Source: Pseudomonas delhiensis
GTDB taxonomy: Bacteria > Pseudomonadota > Gammaproteobacteria > Pseudomonadales > Pseudomonadaceae
DNA length: 64,000 bases
Assembly (NCBI RefSeq): GCF_900187975.1
Contig: NZ_FZPC01000003.1
Coordinates: 62,001-126,000 of the forward strand
Direction of reading: 5' to 3'
Every line of letters starts with the position of its first letter. Position 1 is the first letter of the stretch. A program made the translations under genes and the position numbers. This document shows positions 53,283 through 62,650 of this stretch, piece by piece. The notes under the pieces are model-generated. The model saw only the letters and a list, made by a program, of their open reading frames with translations. It was not told the origin of the DNA and made no database searches.

Positions 53283-54090
53283 CACCCTCAGCGCCAAGCT
53301 GCCTGCCAGCCGTCGCGCCAAGCCTGCCCGCCCGCGCGACGCGAGGCGCTGGGCCGCCGCCGGGAGCATAGCCGCGCTGGCCGCGCTCTGGTGGTTCGCC
53401 ACCCATTTCGGCTGGGTCGACACGCTGTTCCTGCCGGCCCCCGAGCAGCTCTACGAAGCTCTGCAGCGGGTGCTTGCCGAAGGCTACGTCGACGCCAGCC
53501 TGTGGCAGCACATCGGCACCAGCCTGCTGCGCGTGCTGCTGGCCCTGGGCGCGGCGGTGCTCACCGCCATCCCCCTGGGCATCCTCATGGGCCTCAACCC
53601 GCTGGTGGGCGCCGCGCTGGACCCGCTGGTGGAGTTCTACCGGCCGATCCCGCCGCTGGCCTACCTGCCGCTGATCGTCATCTGGTTCGGCATCGGCGAG
53701 CTGTCCAAGGTGCTGCTGATCTACCTGGCGCTGTTCGCCCCGCTGCTGATCGCCACCGCCGCCGGCGTGCGCCGCGTGGACAAGTCGCGCATCCAGGCGG
53801 TGCGCTGCCTGGGCGCCAACCGCTGGCAGGTGGTGCGCCACGTGGTCCTGCCCAGCGCCCTGCCGGAAGTCCTCACCGGCCTGCGCATCGCCCTGGGCGT
53901 GGGTTGGTCGACCCTGGTGGCCGCCGAGCTGATCGCCGCCAACCGCGGCCTGGGCTTCATGGTGCAGTCGGCGGCGCAGTTCCTGGCGACCGATGTGGTG
54001 GTGCTGGGGATTTTGCTGATCGCCGGGATCGCGCTGGCGTTCGAGGTGAGCCTGCGCTGGTTGCAGCGGCGGTTCGCTTCCTGGGAGTAG
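53272..54090 (+). CDS. tauC: Taurine ABC transporter permease TauC
   Basis: A 272-residue inner-membrane permease with about six helices. The ABC-coupling EAA loop reads VRCLGANRWQVVRHVVLPSALPEVLTGLRIALGVGWSTLVAAELIAANRGLGFMV, and EFYRPIPPLAYLPLIVIWFGIGELSKV is the typical Tau/Ssu segment before it. The N-terminal extension (residues 1-28) is basic and alanine/proline-rich. It works with TauB. Confidence 0.94.
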   Translation: MPTDTLSAKLPASRRAKPARPRDARRWAAAGSIAALAALWWFATHFGWVDTLFLPAPEQLYEALQRVLAEGYVDASLWQHIGTSLLRVLLALGAAVLTAIPLGILMGLNPLVGAALDPLVEFYRPIPPLAYLPLIVIWFGIGELSKVLLIYLALFAPLLIATAAGVRRVDKSRIQAVRCLGANRWQVVRHVVLPSALPEVLTGLRIALGVGWSTLVAAELIAANRGLGFMVQSAAQFLATDVVVLGILLIAGIALAFEVSLRWLQRRFASWE

Positions 54091-54106
54091 GGCTGTAGAG
54101 CCAGAG

Positions 54107-54274
54107 CCCCTCTCCCTAACCCTCTCCCTGAAGGGAGAGGGGACTGGTCCTGAGCGGCGGTTGGAGCGTTGCCTCCGAATGACATCCGCGTGGCGGCAGG
54201 ACTGTTCCGTCCTTTCCGCTCGCACCGAACAAGCCCCCTCTCCCGCTTGCGGGAGAGGGCTGGGGAGAGGGTGC
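54107..54274. repeat. CCCTCTCCC-type hairpins between tauC and tauD
   Basis: CCCCTCTCCCTAACCCTCTCCCTGAAGGGAGAGGGG-like unit (about 54107-54142, given here for position only) and a second unit with CCCTCTCCCGC-TTGC-GGGAGAGGG at about 54236-54274. The latter matches the element at 43-83. There is no gene between. Confidence 0.7.
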
Positions 54275-54306
54275 TCTTCCCACACAGAACACGAGAGAGA
54301 AAAGAA

Positions 54307-55143
54307 ATGACCACCCTGACCCTCGAACCCCTCAGCCCCGCCCTCGGCGCCGTGGTCTCCGGCATCGACCTGCGCCAGAGCCTGGACGACGCCCAGCAAC
54401 AGGCCATCGAGCAGGCCCTGCTCACCCACCAGGTGCTGTTCTTCCGCGACCAGCCCCTGACGCCGCAGCAGCAGGCCGCTTTCGCCGCGCGCTTCGGCGA
54501 CCTGCACATCCACCCGATCTACCCCAGCGTGCCCGAGCAGCGCGAGGTGATCGTGCTCGACACCGCCGTCACCGACGTGCGCGACAACGCCATCTGGCAC
54601 ACCGACGTGACCTTCCTGGAAACCCCGGCCCTGGGCGCGGTGCTGGCCGCCAAGCAGCTGCCGCCCTACGGCGGCGACACCCTCTGGGCCAGCGGCATCG
54701 CCGCCTTCGAGGCGCTGTCCAGGCCGCTGCGGGCGCTGCTCGACGGGCTGACCGCCACCCACGACATCAGCAAGTCCTTCCCCCAGGAGCGCTTCGGCGC
54801 CACCGACGCCGACCTGGCGCGCCTGGAAGAGGCGCGGGCGAAGAACCCGCCGCGCTCGCACCCGGTGATCCGCACCCACCCGGTCACCGGGCGCAAGGCG
54901 CTGTTCGTCAGCGACGGCTTCACCACCCGCATCAACGAACTGTCGGCGGCCGAGAGCCGGGCCATCCTCGAGCTGCTGTTCGCCCACGTCGCCCGCCCGG
55001 AGTTCACCGTGCGCTGGCGCTGGCGCGAGAACGACGTGGCCTTCTGGGACAACCGCGTGACCCAGCACTACGCGGTGGACGACTACCGCCCGCAGCGCCG
55101 GGTGATGCACCGCGCGACCATCCTTGGAGACAAGCCGTTCTGA
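54307..55143 (+). CDS. tauD: Taurine dioxygenase TauD
   Basis: A 278-residue Fe(II)/2-oxoglutarate dioxygenase that hydroxylates taurine, releasing sulfite and aminoacetaldehyde. The facial triad is H98 and D100 (IWHTDVTF) with H254 ([22 protein letters not shown]), and R265 and R269 are placed to bind 2-oxoglutarate and the sulfonate. Numbering is within one residue of E. coli TauD. It completes tauABCD, despite a 216-base repeat-filled gap after tauC. The start codon is the ATG after AGAGAAAAGAA. A longer frame upstream is REP sequence. Confidence 0.95.
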   Translation: MTTLTLEPLSPALGAVVSGIDLRQSLDDAQQQAIEQALLTHQVLFFRDQPLTPQQQAAFAARFGDLHIHPIYPSVPEQREVIVLDTAVTDVRDNAIWHTDVTFLETPALGAVLAAKQLPPYGGDTLWASGIAAFEALSRPLRALLDGLTATHDISKSFPQERFGATDADLARLEEARAKNPPRSHPVIRTHPVTGRKALFVSDGFTTRINELSAAESRAILELLFAHVARPEFTVRWRWRENDVAFWDNRVTQHYAVDDYRPQRRVMHRATILGDKPF

Positions 55144-55168
55144 CCCCCGCACGCCAACCCTTGCCCTT

Positions 55169-55324
55169 GTAGGAGCGAGCTTGCTCGCGAACCGCCTCAT
55201 GCCGAAGCTATTCGCGAGCAAGCTCGCTCCTACGAAAAGCGGGGGCCGTTGCGTGGGCGGCATTCGGCGTGGTGGGCGTGAACCGCCTCGTGCCAGGGCG
55301 GTTCGCGAGCAAGCTCGCTCCTAC
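55169..55324. repeat. REP triplet downstream of tauD
   Basis: One forward (55169-55192) and two inverted (about 55209-55232 and 55301-55324) GCGAGCTTGCTCGC REPs, with repeated CTACGAAAAGCGGG tails after the inverted copies, filling the 279-base gap before the OPT gene. Confidence 0.85.
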
Positions 55325-55422
55325 GAAAAGCGGGTGTCGTCGCCTGGGCGACATTCCGCGACGTGGGCGCGCGCGCCGCTCTGGCCTAAGCTTGGCAGGT
55401 TGACTTCCAGAGACTGCCTTCC

Positions 55423-57447
55423 ATGCTCGAACGGATTCCGGACGAATCGAACCTGGCCGAACTGACCCTGCGCGGGCTCATCCTCGGCGCCCTCATCACC
55501 GTCGTCTTCACCGCCTCCAACGTCTACCTGGGCCTGAAGGTCGGGCTGACGTTCGCCTCGTCGATCCCCGCCGCGGTGATCTCCATGGCGGTGCTGCGCT
55601 ACTTCTCGGGCTCGAACATCCTCGAGAACAACATGGTGCAGACCCAGGCCTCGGCCGCCGGCACCCTGTCCTCGATCATCTTCATCCTCCCCGGCCTGCT
55701 GATGATCGGCTACTGGGCCGGCTTCCCGTTCTGGCAGACGGCGGCCATCTGCTCCATCGGCGGCATCCTCGGGGTGCTCTACACCATCCCGCTGCGCCGG
55801 GTGATGGTGGTGCAGAGCAGCCTGCCGTACCCCGAAGGGGTGGCGGCGGCGGAGATCCTCCGCGTCGGCAGCCATGAGGAGGAGCACCCGCAGGCGGGCG
55901 ACGCCGGCAAGCCGGGCCTGCGCGACATCCTCGCCGGCGGCGTGGTGGCGGCGCTGTTCAGCCTGTTCAGCAGCGGTTTCAAGCTGCTGGCCGAGGGCTT
56001 CAGCTTCTGGCTCACCGCGGGCCAGGCGGCGTTCCGCCTGTCCACCGGCTTCTCCCTGGCGCTGGTGGGCGCCGGCTACCTGATGGGCATCACCGCCGGC
56101 ATCGCCATCCTCATCGGCGTGGTGATCGCCTGGGGCGTGGCGGTGCCGCTGCTCACCGTGAACAGCACCCTGGCCGCCGGGCAGGGCCTGCCGGAGCTGG
56201 CCAGCAAGCTGTGGAGCAGCCAGGTGCGCTTCCTCGGCGCCGGCACCATAGGCGTGGCCGCGCTCTGGACCCTGGCCACCCTGTTCAAGCCCATGGTGCA
56301 GGGCGTCTGGGCTTCGCTCAGCGCCATCAGCGGGCGCGCCGAGGCCAGCGACCTGCGCACCGAGCGCGACATGCCGGCGGCCTGGATCCTGGCCATCGCC
56401 GCGGTCCTGCTGGTGGCGCTGTTCGTGGTCTTCGCCTACTTCCTCGGCCAGGCCGCGCCGGACCTCGCCGGCTTCGCCTTCTGGGGCCTGGTGGCCACCT
56501 GCGTGGTGTTCGCCTTCTTCTTCGGCTTCCTGATCGCCGCCGCCTGCGGCTACATGGCCGGCCTGGTGGGTTCTTCCAGCAGCCCGATCTCCGGCATCGG
56601 CATCATCGCGGTGATCCTGGTGTCGCTGCTGATCCTCGGCGTCGGCTCGCTGGAGGCCGATTTCCTCGACCGCGAGGGCGGCAAGCTGGCGATCGCCCTG
56701 GCGCTGTTCACTACCGCGGTGGTGCTGGCCATCGCCGCCATCTCCAACGACAACCTGCAGGACCTCAAGACCGGCTACCTGGTCGGCGCCACGCCCTGGC
56801 GCCAGCAGGTGGCGCTGATCGTCGGCTGCCTGGTGGGCGCGCTGGTGATCCCGCCGGTGCTGGAGCTGCTGTACAACGCCTACGGCTTCCCCAATGCCCT
56901 GCCGCGCGTGGGCATGGACCCCGGCGCAGCCCTGGCCGCGCCCCAGGCGACGCTGATGACCGCCATCGCCAGCGGGATTTTCCACGACGCGCTGAACTGG
57001 AACATGATCCTCATCGGCGTGGCCCTGGGCATCGCCCTGATCCTCGTCGACGTGCTCCTGCGCCGCACCGGCAAGGCCAGCCTGCCGGTGCTCGCCGTGG
57101 GCCTGGGCATCTACCTGCCGCCGACCATCGGCATGACCCTGGTGGTGGGCGCGGTGCTCGCCTGGCTGCTGGAGAGCGCGCTGAAGAAGCGCGCCCAGGC
57201 CGCCGGGGTGAACGAGGACAGGTACGCCGAGCTGCCGCGCCGCCGCGGCGTGCTGCTGGCCTCGGGGCTGATCGTCGGCGAGAGCCTGATGGGCATCCTG
57301 CTCGCCGCGCTGATCGGCACCAGCGGCAAGGACGCGCCCCTGGCGCTGGTCGGCGCCGGTTTCGAGGACACCGCGCAGTGGCTGGGGCTGCTGGTGTTCG
57401 TGGTGGTCTGCGTGCTGTTCCACCGCCAGGTGCTGGGCAAACGCTGA
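55423..57447 (+). CDS. OPT-family oligopeptide/metal-chelate transporter
   Basis: A 674-residue membrane protein with about 15 hydrophobic segments, of the prokaryotic OPT (OPT/YSL) family. Signatures are TLRGLILGALITVVFTASNVYLGLKVGLTFASSIPAAVISMAVLRYF near the start, SLPYPEGVAAAEIL in the centre and NAYGFPN-type turns later. Members import small peptides, glutathione-like compounds or metal chelates by proton coupling. The location after the sulfur genes makes a thiol-peptide ligand conceivable, but REP DNA separates them and nothing shows co-regulation. Confidence 0.92.
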   Translation: MLERIPDESNLAELTLRGLILGALITVVFTASNVYLGLKVGLTFASSIPAAVISMAVLRYFSGSNILENNMVQTQASAAGTLSSIIFILPGLLMIGYWAGFPFWQTAAICSIGGILGVLYTIPLRRVMVVQSSLPYPEGVAAAEILRVGSHEEEHPQAGDAGKPGLRDILAGGVVAALFSLFSSGFKLLAEGFSFWLTAGQAAFRLSTGFSLALVGAGYLMGITAGIAILIGVVIAWGVAVPLLTVNSTLAAGQGLPELASKLWSSQVRFLGAGTIGVAALWTLATLFKPMVQGVWASLSAISGRAEASDLRTERDMPAAWILAIAAVLLVALFVVFAYFLGQAAPDLAGFAFWGLVATCVVFAFFFGFLIAAACGYMAGLVGSSSSPISGIGIIAVILVSLLILGVGSLEADFLDREGGKLAIALALFTTAVVLAIAAISNDNLQDLKTGYLVGATPWRQQVALIVGCLVGALVIPPVLELLYNAYGFPNALPRVGMDPGAALAAPQATLMTAIASGIFHDALNWNMILIGVALGIALILVDVLLRRTGKASLPVLAVGLGIYLPPTIGMTLVVGAVLAWLLESALKKRAQAAGVNEDRYAELPRRRGVLLASGLIVGESLMGILLAALIGTSGKDAPLALVGAGFEDTAQWLGLLVFVVVCVLFHRQVLGKR

Positions 57448-57477
57448 TACAAACGGCGGCTTGGTCGATCGGGGATG

Positions 57478-57502
57478 TGTGATATATGTTATCGATATCA
57501 CA
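57478..57502. promoter_or_regulatory. Palindromic operator of the VapBC-type pair
   Basis: TGTGATAT and ATATCACA form perfect 8-base arms around ATGTTATCG, ending 13 bases before the antitoxin start. Placement over the promoter is characteristic of RHH-antitoxin autoregulation. Confidence 0.7.
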
Positions 57503-57515
57503 TATGGAGGACGCC

Positions 57516-57731
57516 ATGCGCACCCTCGTCGACATCCCCGCCGAACACCTCGAAGCGCTCAATGCCCTGGGCGAGCAACAGCAGCAATCGCGCGCCGCGC
57601 TGATCCGCGAGGCGGTCGCCGAGTACCTGGTCCGGCACCGCCGGCAGGATGCCGAGGCCGCCTTCGGCCTGTGGAACGGCAGCGCCGGCGACGGCCTGGC
57701 TTACCAGCGGAAGGTGCGCGAGGAATGGTGA
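57516..57731 (+). CDS. Ribbon-helix-helix (CopG/VapB-type) antitoxin
   Basis: A 71-residue antitoxin. The N terminus MRTLVDIPAEHLEALNALGEQQQQSRAALIREAVAEYLVRH is a ribbon-helix-helix DNA-binding domain. The C terminus (AEAAFGLWNGSAGDGLAYQRKVREEW) would wrap the toxin, with W and F anchors typical of VapB. GGAGG lies 6 bases before the ATG. It overlaps vapC by seven bases and lies behind a strong palindrome that it probably binds. Confidence 0.92.
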   Translation: MRTLVDIPAEHLEALNALGEQQQQSRAALIREAVAEYLVRHRRQDAEAAFGLWNGSAGDGLAYQRKVREEW

Positions 57732-58090
57732 AGGCGCTGTTCGACACCAACATCCTCATCGACTACCTCAACGGCCACGAGCAGGCCCGAGACGAGTTGC
57801 GCCGCCACGATGACCCGGCCATCAGCATCGTCACCTGGATGGAGGTGATGATCGGCGCAACGCCCGCCACCGCCGCGGCCACCCGCGCCTTCCTCGACAG
57901 CTTCGCCCTGGTGCCGCTCGACGCGTCCGTCGCCGAGCGCGCCGTGGCGGTGCGCCAGGCGCTGCGGGTGAAGCTGCCGGACGCCATCATCAAGGCCAGC
58001 GCCGAGGTGCAGGGGCGCCTGCTGGTCACCCGCAACACCCGGGACTTCGCCGCCGACGACGTCGGCGTGCGCCTGCCCTACAGCCTCTGA
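57725..58090 (+). CDS. vapC: VapC-type PIN-domain toxin
   Basis: A 121-residue PIN-domain endoribonuclease toxin. The four acidic active-site residues are visible: D7 (LFDTNILIDYL), E40 (TWMEVMIG), D86 (KLPDAIIKASA) and D107 (TRDFAADD). VapC proteins typically cut initiator tRNA or rRNA. The target here is unknown. It is intact, so the pair is probably functional. Its 3' end overlaps the convergent membrane-protein gene by 13 bases. Confidence 0.94.
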   Translation: MVKALFDTNILIDYLNGHEQARDELRRHDDPAISIVTWMEVMIGATPATAAATRAFLDSFALVPLDASVAERAVAVRQALRVKLPDAIIKASAEVQGRLLVTRNTRDFAADDVGVRLPYSL

Positions 58091-58803
58091 GCCCCGCGCC
58101 GAGCGAACCACAGGCTGGAGAAGGCGTAGGCGACGAACCAGCCGATGTTGATGCCGGCACCGCGCAGCCAGGTGCCCAGCGGCTCCGGTAGCACGGCGGG
58201 GGCGAAGTGGCCCAGCGCGCCCAGGCTCAGCGGGTTGAGCAGCAGCGCGCTGCTGCGCGGCAGGCGCGTGCGCCCGCAGGCGATGGCCAGGCTGAGCACG
58301 GCCAGCCCGGCCACCAGGCCGCCCACCGCCGCCACCCAGGCGATCATCAGCAGGCGGTGGAACTGCTCGCCCAGCGCCAGCAGCGCCGGGTGGGCGTCCG
58401 CCGGCACCAGCAGCAGGGTCTTGTAGACCATCCCCAGGTGGTAGAAGGCGGCGTGCCCCAGCGGCGAGTAGGCGTTGCCGCAGACCAGCAGGGCGAACAG
58501 CGTCCAGGCCATCCAGCCCTGGCCGCGGGCGACCAGGAACCAGTGCCAGGCGCCGAGCAGGTAGAGCGGCATGGCCAGCACCGCCACCAGGGCGCCGAAG
58601 GCCAGGCGCGGCTCGCTGTTGGGCAGCATGTAGTCCAGGCCTTCGAAGCTGATGCGCGACAGGTAGTCCTGCAGCGGCGGGTAGTCGGCGAGGTTGGCCC
58701 GGGCGCCGAGCAGGCCGGCGTCGCCGATCATCCAGAACACCGCGGCCAGCAGCCCGGCGTAGCCGCACAGGCGCAGCGCGCGGTCGCCGTAGATCGGGTT
58801 CAT
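58078..58803 (-). CDS. Seven-helix membrane protein, unknown function
   Basis: A 241-residue integral membrane protein with about six or seven hydrophobic segments (near residues 12-33, 68-92, 97-115, 150-175, and the end). I do not firmly recognise the family. GYAGLLAAVFWMIGDAGLLGA and SLGALGHFAPAVLPEPLGTWLRGAGINIGWFVAYAFSSLWFA are distinctive, the latter with conserved-looking G-x-N-x-GWF. It ends the iron-uptake operon, starting within the stop codon of the preceding small gene. Confidence 0.78.
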   Translation of the reverse strand: MNPIYGDRALRLCGYAGLLAAVFWMIGDAGLLGARANLADYPPLQDYLSRISFEGLDYMLPNSEPRLAFGALVAVLAMPLYLLGAWHWFLVARGQGWMAWTLFALLVCGNAYSPLGHAAFYHLGMVYKTLLLVPADAHPALLALGEQFHRLLMIAWVAAVGGLVAGLAVLSLAIACGRTRLPRSSALLLNPLSLGALGHFAPAVLPEPLGTWLRGAGINIGWFVAYAFSSLWFARRGAQRL

Positions 58804-58982
58804 GGCGAGCCCCTGCGGGCGCGGGCCAGGGCCGCCAGGATCACCACCAGGGGGATGCCCAGGGCGACCCAGGACAGCGCGTCCCAGGGGCCGTCGCCGA
58901 CCAGCGCGGAAACCAGCCCCACCAGGCTCAGCACGGCCAGCGCCAGGGGCCAGCGGAACACCCTCCACAAGTTGCGCTTCAT
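58800..58982 (-). CDS. Small two-helix membrane protein in the iron-uptake operon
   Basis: A 60-residue ORF with a basic start (MKRNLWRVFRW) and two hydrophobic helices (about residues 12-29 and 38-52, WPLALAVLSLVGLVSALV and WVALGIPLVVILAALA), ending in RARRGSP. Start and stop each overlap the neighbouring genes by four bases (ATGA), which strongly supports expression. It may be a small partner of the PepSY protein. Similar short proteins commonly follow PepSY genes. Confidence 0.8.
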   Translation of the reverse strand: MKRNLWRVFRWPLALAVLSLVGLVSALVGDGPWDALSWVALGIPLVVILAALARARRGSP

Positions 58983-60127
58983 GCCTCGCCCTCCGCGGCC
59001 AGGTGCCCGGCCCGCAGGTCGGCCAGGCGTTTCTCCATGGTCTTGCGCCGCGCGAACCACAGGTACAGGCCGCTGCCGAGCACGACGATGGCCACCAGGT
59101 CGAGCAGCGTCCAGACGATCTTCAGCGGCAGCCCGCCGTAGTCGCCGAAGTGCAGCGGTTGCGAGAGGAACAGCGTCTTCACGTACAGCGGCATCTCGCG
59201 GATGTCGGTCAGCTCGCCGGTCTGCGCGTCCACCAGGGCCGGCTTGAGCAGGCGCTTGGTCAGCGGCGTGGCGCCGTGCATGAACACCGCGTAGTGGTGC
59301 TGGCTGCTGAACTGGGTGCCGGGGAAGCCGATGAAGCTCATGGTCATGTCCGGCGCCGCCGCCTGGGCGGTCTGCAGCGCCTTGTGCAGCGAGCCGTTGT
59401 CGGCCATGGGCGGCGCGTCGCGGTAGGGCGCGGTCATCTCGGCCAACTGGTCGCCGCGCCAGAGCATGAGGATCGGCAGCGCCAGGGTGTTGATCACCCC
59501 GGTGGCCCCCACCACCAGCACCCAGGCCAGGGTGACGATGCCCAGCATGTTGTGCAGGTCCAGCCACTTCACCCGGCGGCTGCGCCTGGTGCGCACCGCG
59601 GCGAAGTCGAGCTTGCGCATGAAGGGCGCGTAGACCACCACCCCGGACACCAGCGAGGCCAACAGCAGCAGCCCCATGAAGCCGAGGAACAGGTAGCCGG
59701 GCAGGCCCATGAACAGGTCGGTGTGCAGCTTGAGCATCAGGTACATGAAGCCGCCGGGCGGCGGCTCCGGGTCGAAGAACTCGCCGGTGCGCGCGTCGAA
59801 CGGCTGCACGTGGCCGATGTCCGGCGGCGGCACCAGGCTGGGCGCGGTGATCACCGCGCCCAGCGGCTCGTCGGGGTCGAACACCACGAAGCGCACCACC
59901 TCGCCCGGGCGCGCGGCCAGGGCGCGGGCCACCACGTCGTCGTAGTCGATGCGCGGCGACTCGGCGGTCAGCGGCTTGAGCTCCGGGTGCGGTTCCAGGG
60001 TGTGCTCGATCTCCTCGTGGAAGATCAGCGGCAGGCCGGTCAGGCACAGCAGCAGCAGGAACAGCGTGGACACCAGGCTGGTCCACTTGTGCACCAGGTA
60101 CCAGGTGCGCAGGGCTTTCGCGGTCAT
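58979..60127 (-). CDS. PepSY-domain membrane protein of iron uptake
   Basis: A 382-residue PepSY-associated transmembrane protein with four helices (about residues 14-36, 145-168, 198-220 and 340-362) and periplasmic PepSY regions. The opening WYLVHKWTSLVSTLFLLLLCLTGLPLIFHEEIE is the family signature, with the conserved histidine in VHKW. Relatives such as FoxB reduce iron in ferric-siderophores or aid their release in the periplasm. It sits 7 bases downstream of the receptor gene. Confidence 0.92.
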   Translation of the reverse strand: MTAKALRTWYLVHKWTSLVSTLFLLLLCLTGLPLIFHEEIEHTLEPHPELKPLTAESPRIDYDDVVARALAARPGEVVRFVVFDPDEPLGAVITAPSLVPPPDIGHVQPFDARTGEFFDPEPPPGGFMYLMLKLHTDLFMGLPGYLFLGFMGLLLLASLVSGVVVYAPFMRKLDFAAVRTRRSRRVKWLDLHNMLGIVTLAWVLVVGATGVINTLALPILMLWRGDQLAEMTAPYRDAPPMADNGSLHKALQTAQAAAPDMTMSFIGFPGTQFSSQHHYAVFMHGATPLTKRLLKPALVDAQTGELTDIREMPLYVKTLFLSQPLHFGDYGGLPLKIVWTLLDLVAIVVLGSGLYLWFARRKTMEKRLADLRAGHLAAEGEA

Positions 60128-60134
60128 GGGCGCC

Positions 60135-62549
60135 TCAGAAGTCCGCGGTCAGCGACAGCGACAGGGTGCGCGGCGAGCTGACGGTCATGTAGCCGTTGGA
60201 CGCGGTCCAGTAGTCCTTGGCCAGCAGGTTCTCAAGGTTGGCCCGCGCCACCAGCGGCTTGCCGGCCACCGCGAAGGCGTAGCTGGCGCCCACGTCGACG
60301 CGGTTCCAGTGCGGCACCTTGAGGTCGTTGGTGGTGTCCAGGTAGGCCTCGCCGGTGTAGATCCAGCGGCCGTCGAGGGTCAGCCCCTGGACGAACGGGG
60401 TGTCCCAGCTCAGCCCCAGGTTGGCCTGGCGACGCGGCACGCCGGGGGCGTCCTTGCCTTCGCTGGCGGGGCTGGCGGTCTTGCTCTGCTCGGCCTTGAT
60501 GTAGCTGGCGCCGGCCAGCACCCGCAGGTCGTCGGTGAGCTGGCCGAACAGGCTCAGCTCGATGCCGCGGTTGCGCTGCTCGCCGTCGGCGCGGAACACG
60601 TTCTCGGCGTCGACGAAGGCGTTGGGTTTCTTGATCTCGAACAGCGCCAGGGTGGTGGTGAAGCCGCCCAGGTCGTACTTGGCGCCGACCTCGTACTGCT
60701 CCGCCTTGTAGGGCGCCAGCACCTGGCCGGCGTTGGCCGCGGTGGAGGGGGCGGCGTCGCCCTGGCTCAGGCCCTGGATGTAGTTGGCGTACAGCGACAG
60801 CTCGTCCAGCGGCTTGACCAGCAGGCTGAACATCGGCGTCCAGGCGTGCTCGTCGTACTTGCCGGTGCGCGCGCCGGTGCTGGGCGAGTAGTCCTTGGAC
60901 TGCACCGTCTGCCGGCGCACGCCGGCGGTGAACTGCACGCGCTCGTCGAGGATCGACAGCCTGTCGGCCAGGGCCACGCCGGAGAGGTCGGTCTCGTTGG
61001 TCTTCGGGATGCCGCCGTCGAGGCTGGAGAAGTCCGGGATCGGCGTGTGCGGCGAGGTGTCGTAGAGGCTGCCCGGCTGCATGCCGGTGAACACGTAGAC
61101 CATGCCCAGGCGCTCGTGCAGGCGGTTGGCGCTGAGGGTCCAGTCGTGGCGCACGGGGCCGGTGTCGAAGTCGCCGCGCACCCCGGCCTCGCCGGAGTAG
61201 GTGCGGCGGTCGGCGCGCTGGCGCGCCAGGCTGTTGATGACGTCGCCCTGGTTGCCGTTGAGGATGCTGTTGGCGGCGATGGTCTCGTAGTCGCTCTGGC
61301 GCCCGCCGAGGCTGGCGAAGGCGGTGAGGTGGTCGGTGAGGTCGTACTCGCCGCGGTTGACGATCGAGTAGTCCACCTGGTCCAGGTAGGAGTCGCGCAG
61401 GCCGAAGCGGGTCTTCGAGTCCGGCGCGTGGGGGATGCTGGTGGCGGTGCCGGTGATCACCGGGCGCACCACGCCCTCCAGGCTTTCCTTCTGGTACAGC
61501 AGGTCGCTGGACAGGCGCAGGCGTTCGCCGCGGAAGTCCAGGCCCAGGGCCAGCAGCGGGAACTCGCGGCTCTGGTGGTCGATGGCGGTGTCGCCGTTGC
61601 GGTACACGCCGTTGAAGCGCACGCCGAAGGCGTTGCCCTCGCCGAAGCGGCGGCCGATGTCCAGGTGGGTGCCGACCTGCGAGCGGTCGGTCCAGTCCAG
61701 GCTGACGCGGGTCAGCGGCTGGTCCTCGGCGCGCTTGGGCACCAGGTTGATGGTGCCGCCGACGCTGCCGCCGGGGGACATGCCGCCGAGCAGGGCGGTG
61801 GGGCCCTTGAGCACTTCCACGCGCTCGGCGAACTCGATGGGCACGCGCCAGTAGGGCAGCACGCCGTACAGGCCGTTGAAGGCGACGTCGGCGTTGTTCA
61901 CGTTGAAGCCGCGGATGACGTAGGTGTCCACCAGGTCGCCGCGGCCGCCGACGACGCGCACCGACGGGTCGTTGGCCACCAGCAGGTCGGCGACGCTGCG
62001 CGCCTGCTGCGCCTCGATGGTCTGCGCGGTGTAGCTGGTGACGCTGAAGGGCGTGTCCATCAGGTCGGCGTTGCCCAGCATGCCCAGGCGCGCGCCGCTG
62101 GCCACCTGGCCGCCGGCGTAGGCGGGGGGCAGGGCCTCGGCGCCGAGGCTGGCGGTGATGGTGCTGGCCGACAGGGCCACGGCGCCGTCGGTGGGCACCG
62201 GGCGCAGCACGTAGCTGCCGTTGGCCTGGGGCTCGGCCTGCAGGCCGCTGCCGACGAGCAGCGCACTGAAGCCGCCGGTGACGTCGTAGCTGCCGTGCAA
62301 CCCGGCGGACTGGCGGCCGCGCAGTTGCGCGGCGTCGAACGACAGGGCCACCCCGGCGGCGCTGGCGAAGCGCCCGAGCACTTCCGCCAGGGGCCCGCCG
62401 GCGATGTCGTAGCGCACGGCTTCGGCGGCCTGGGCGCTAGCAGCGGCGAGCGCGCCGGCGCCCAGGGCCAGGGCGATGGCCAGGGCCAGCGGTTTGTGGA
62501 GCGAACGGCTGGCGGTGGCCGGTGCCGGGTCGACGGTGTTGCGGTTCAT
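60135..62549 (-). CDS. TonB-dependent siderophore transducer-receptor
   Basis: An 804-residue outer-membrane receptor. Order: signal peptide (to about residue 41, ending AQA), STN signalling domain (about 45-115, [35 protein letters not shown]), plug ([26 protein letters not shown] through [11 protein letters not shown]), then a beta barrel ending in the terminal aromatic residue (LSLSLTADF). The STN domain tells that it signals to the FecR-type anti-sigma factor encoded upstream. Ligand unknown; a ferric hydroxamate or xenosiderophore is plausible. GGAG lies before the ATG. Confidence 0.95.
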   Translation of the reverse strand: MNRNTVDPAPATASRSLHKPLALAIALALGAGALAAASAQAAEAVRYDIAGGPLAEVLGRFASAAGVALSFDAAQLRGRQSAGLHGSYDVTGGFSALLVGSGLQAEPQANGSYVLRPVPTDGAVALSASTITASLGAEALPPAYAGGQVASGARLGMLGNADLMDTPFSVTSYTAQTIEAQQARSVADLLVANDPSVRVVGGRGDLVDTYVIRGFNVNNADVAFNGLYGVLPYWRVPIEFAERVEVLKGPTALLGGMSPGGSVGGTINLVPKRAEDQPLTRVSLDWTDRSQVGTHLDIGRRFGEGNAFGVRFNGVYRNGDTAIDHQSREFPLLALGLDFRGERLRLSSDLLYQKESLEGVVRPVITGTATSIPHAPDSKTRFGLRDSYLDQVDYSIVNRGEYDLTDHLTAFASLGGRQSDYETIAANSILNGNQGDVINSLARQRADRRTYSGEAGVRGDFDTGPVRHDWTLSANRLHERLGMVYVFTGMQPGSLYDTSPHTPIPDFSSLDGGIPKTNETDLSGVALADRLSILDERVQFTAGVRRQTVQSKDYSPSTGARTGKYDEHAWTPMFSLLVKPLDELSLYANYIQGLSQGDAAPSTAANAGQVLAPYKAEQYEVGAKYDLGGFTTTLALFEIKKPNAFVDAENVFRADGEQRNRGIELSLFGQLTDDLRVLAGASYIKAEQSKTASPASEGKDAPGVPRRQANLGLSWDTPFVQGLTLDGRWIYTGEAYLDTTNDLKVPHWNRVDVGASYAFAVAGKPLVARANLENLLAKDYWTASNGYMTVSSPRTLSLSLTADF

Positions 62550-62620
62550 GCGGACTCCCCCAAGTTGGGCCAGATGGCCCGGAATACGAGGGGGCCGGGC
62601 GAGGGCGGAAAAAAGTGCAA

Positions 62621-62644
62621 GGCCGGGGAGATTTTTTTCCGGCC
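62621..62644 (-). terminator. Weak hairpin between fecR-like and receptor genes
   Basis: On the minus strand GGCCGG and CCGGCC flank a 12-base A-rich loop, followed shortly by TTGCACTTTTTT. It resembles an attenuating terminator that would separate regulator from receptor transcription. Confidence 0.35.
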
Positions 62645-62650
62645 CCGGTC

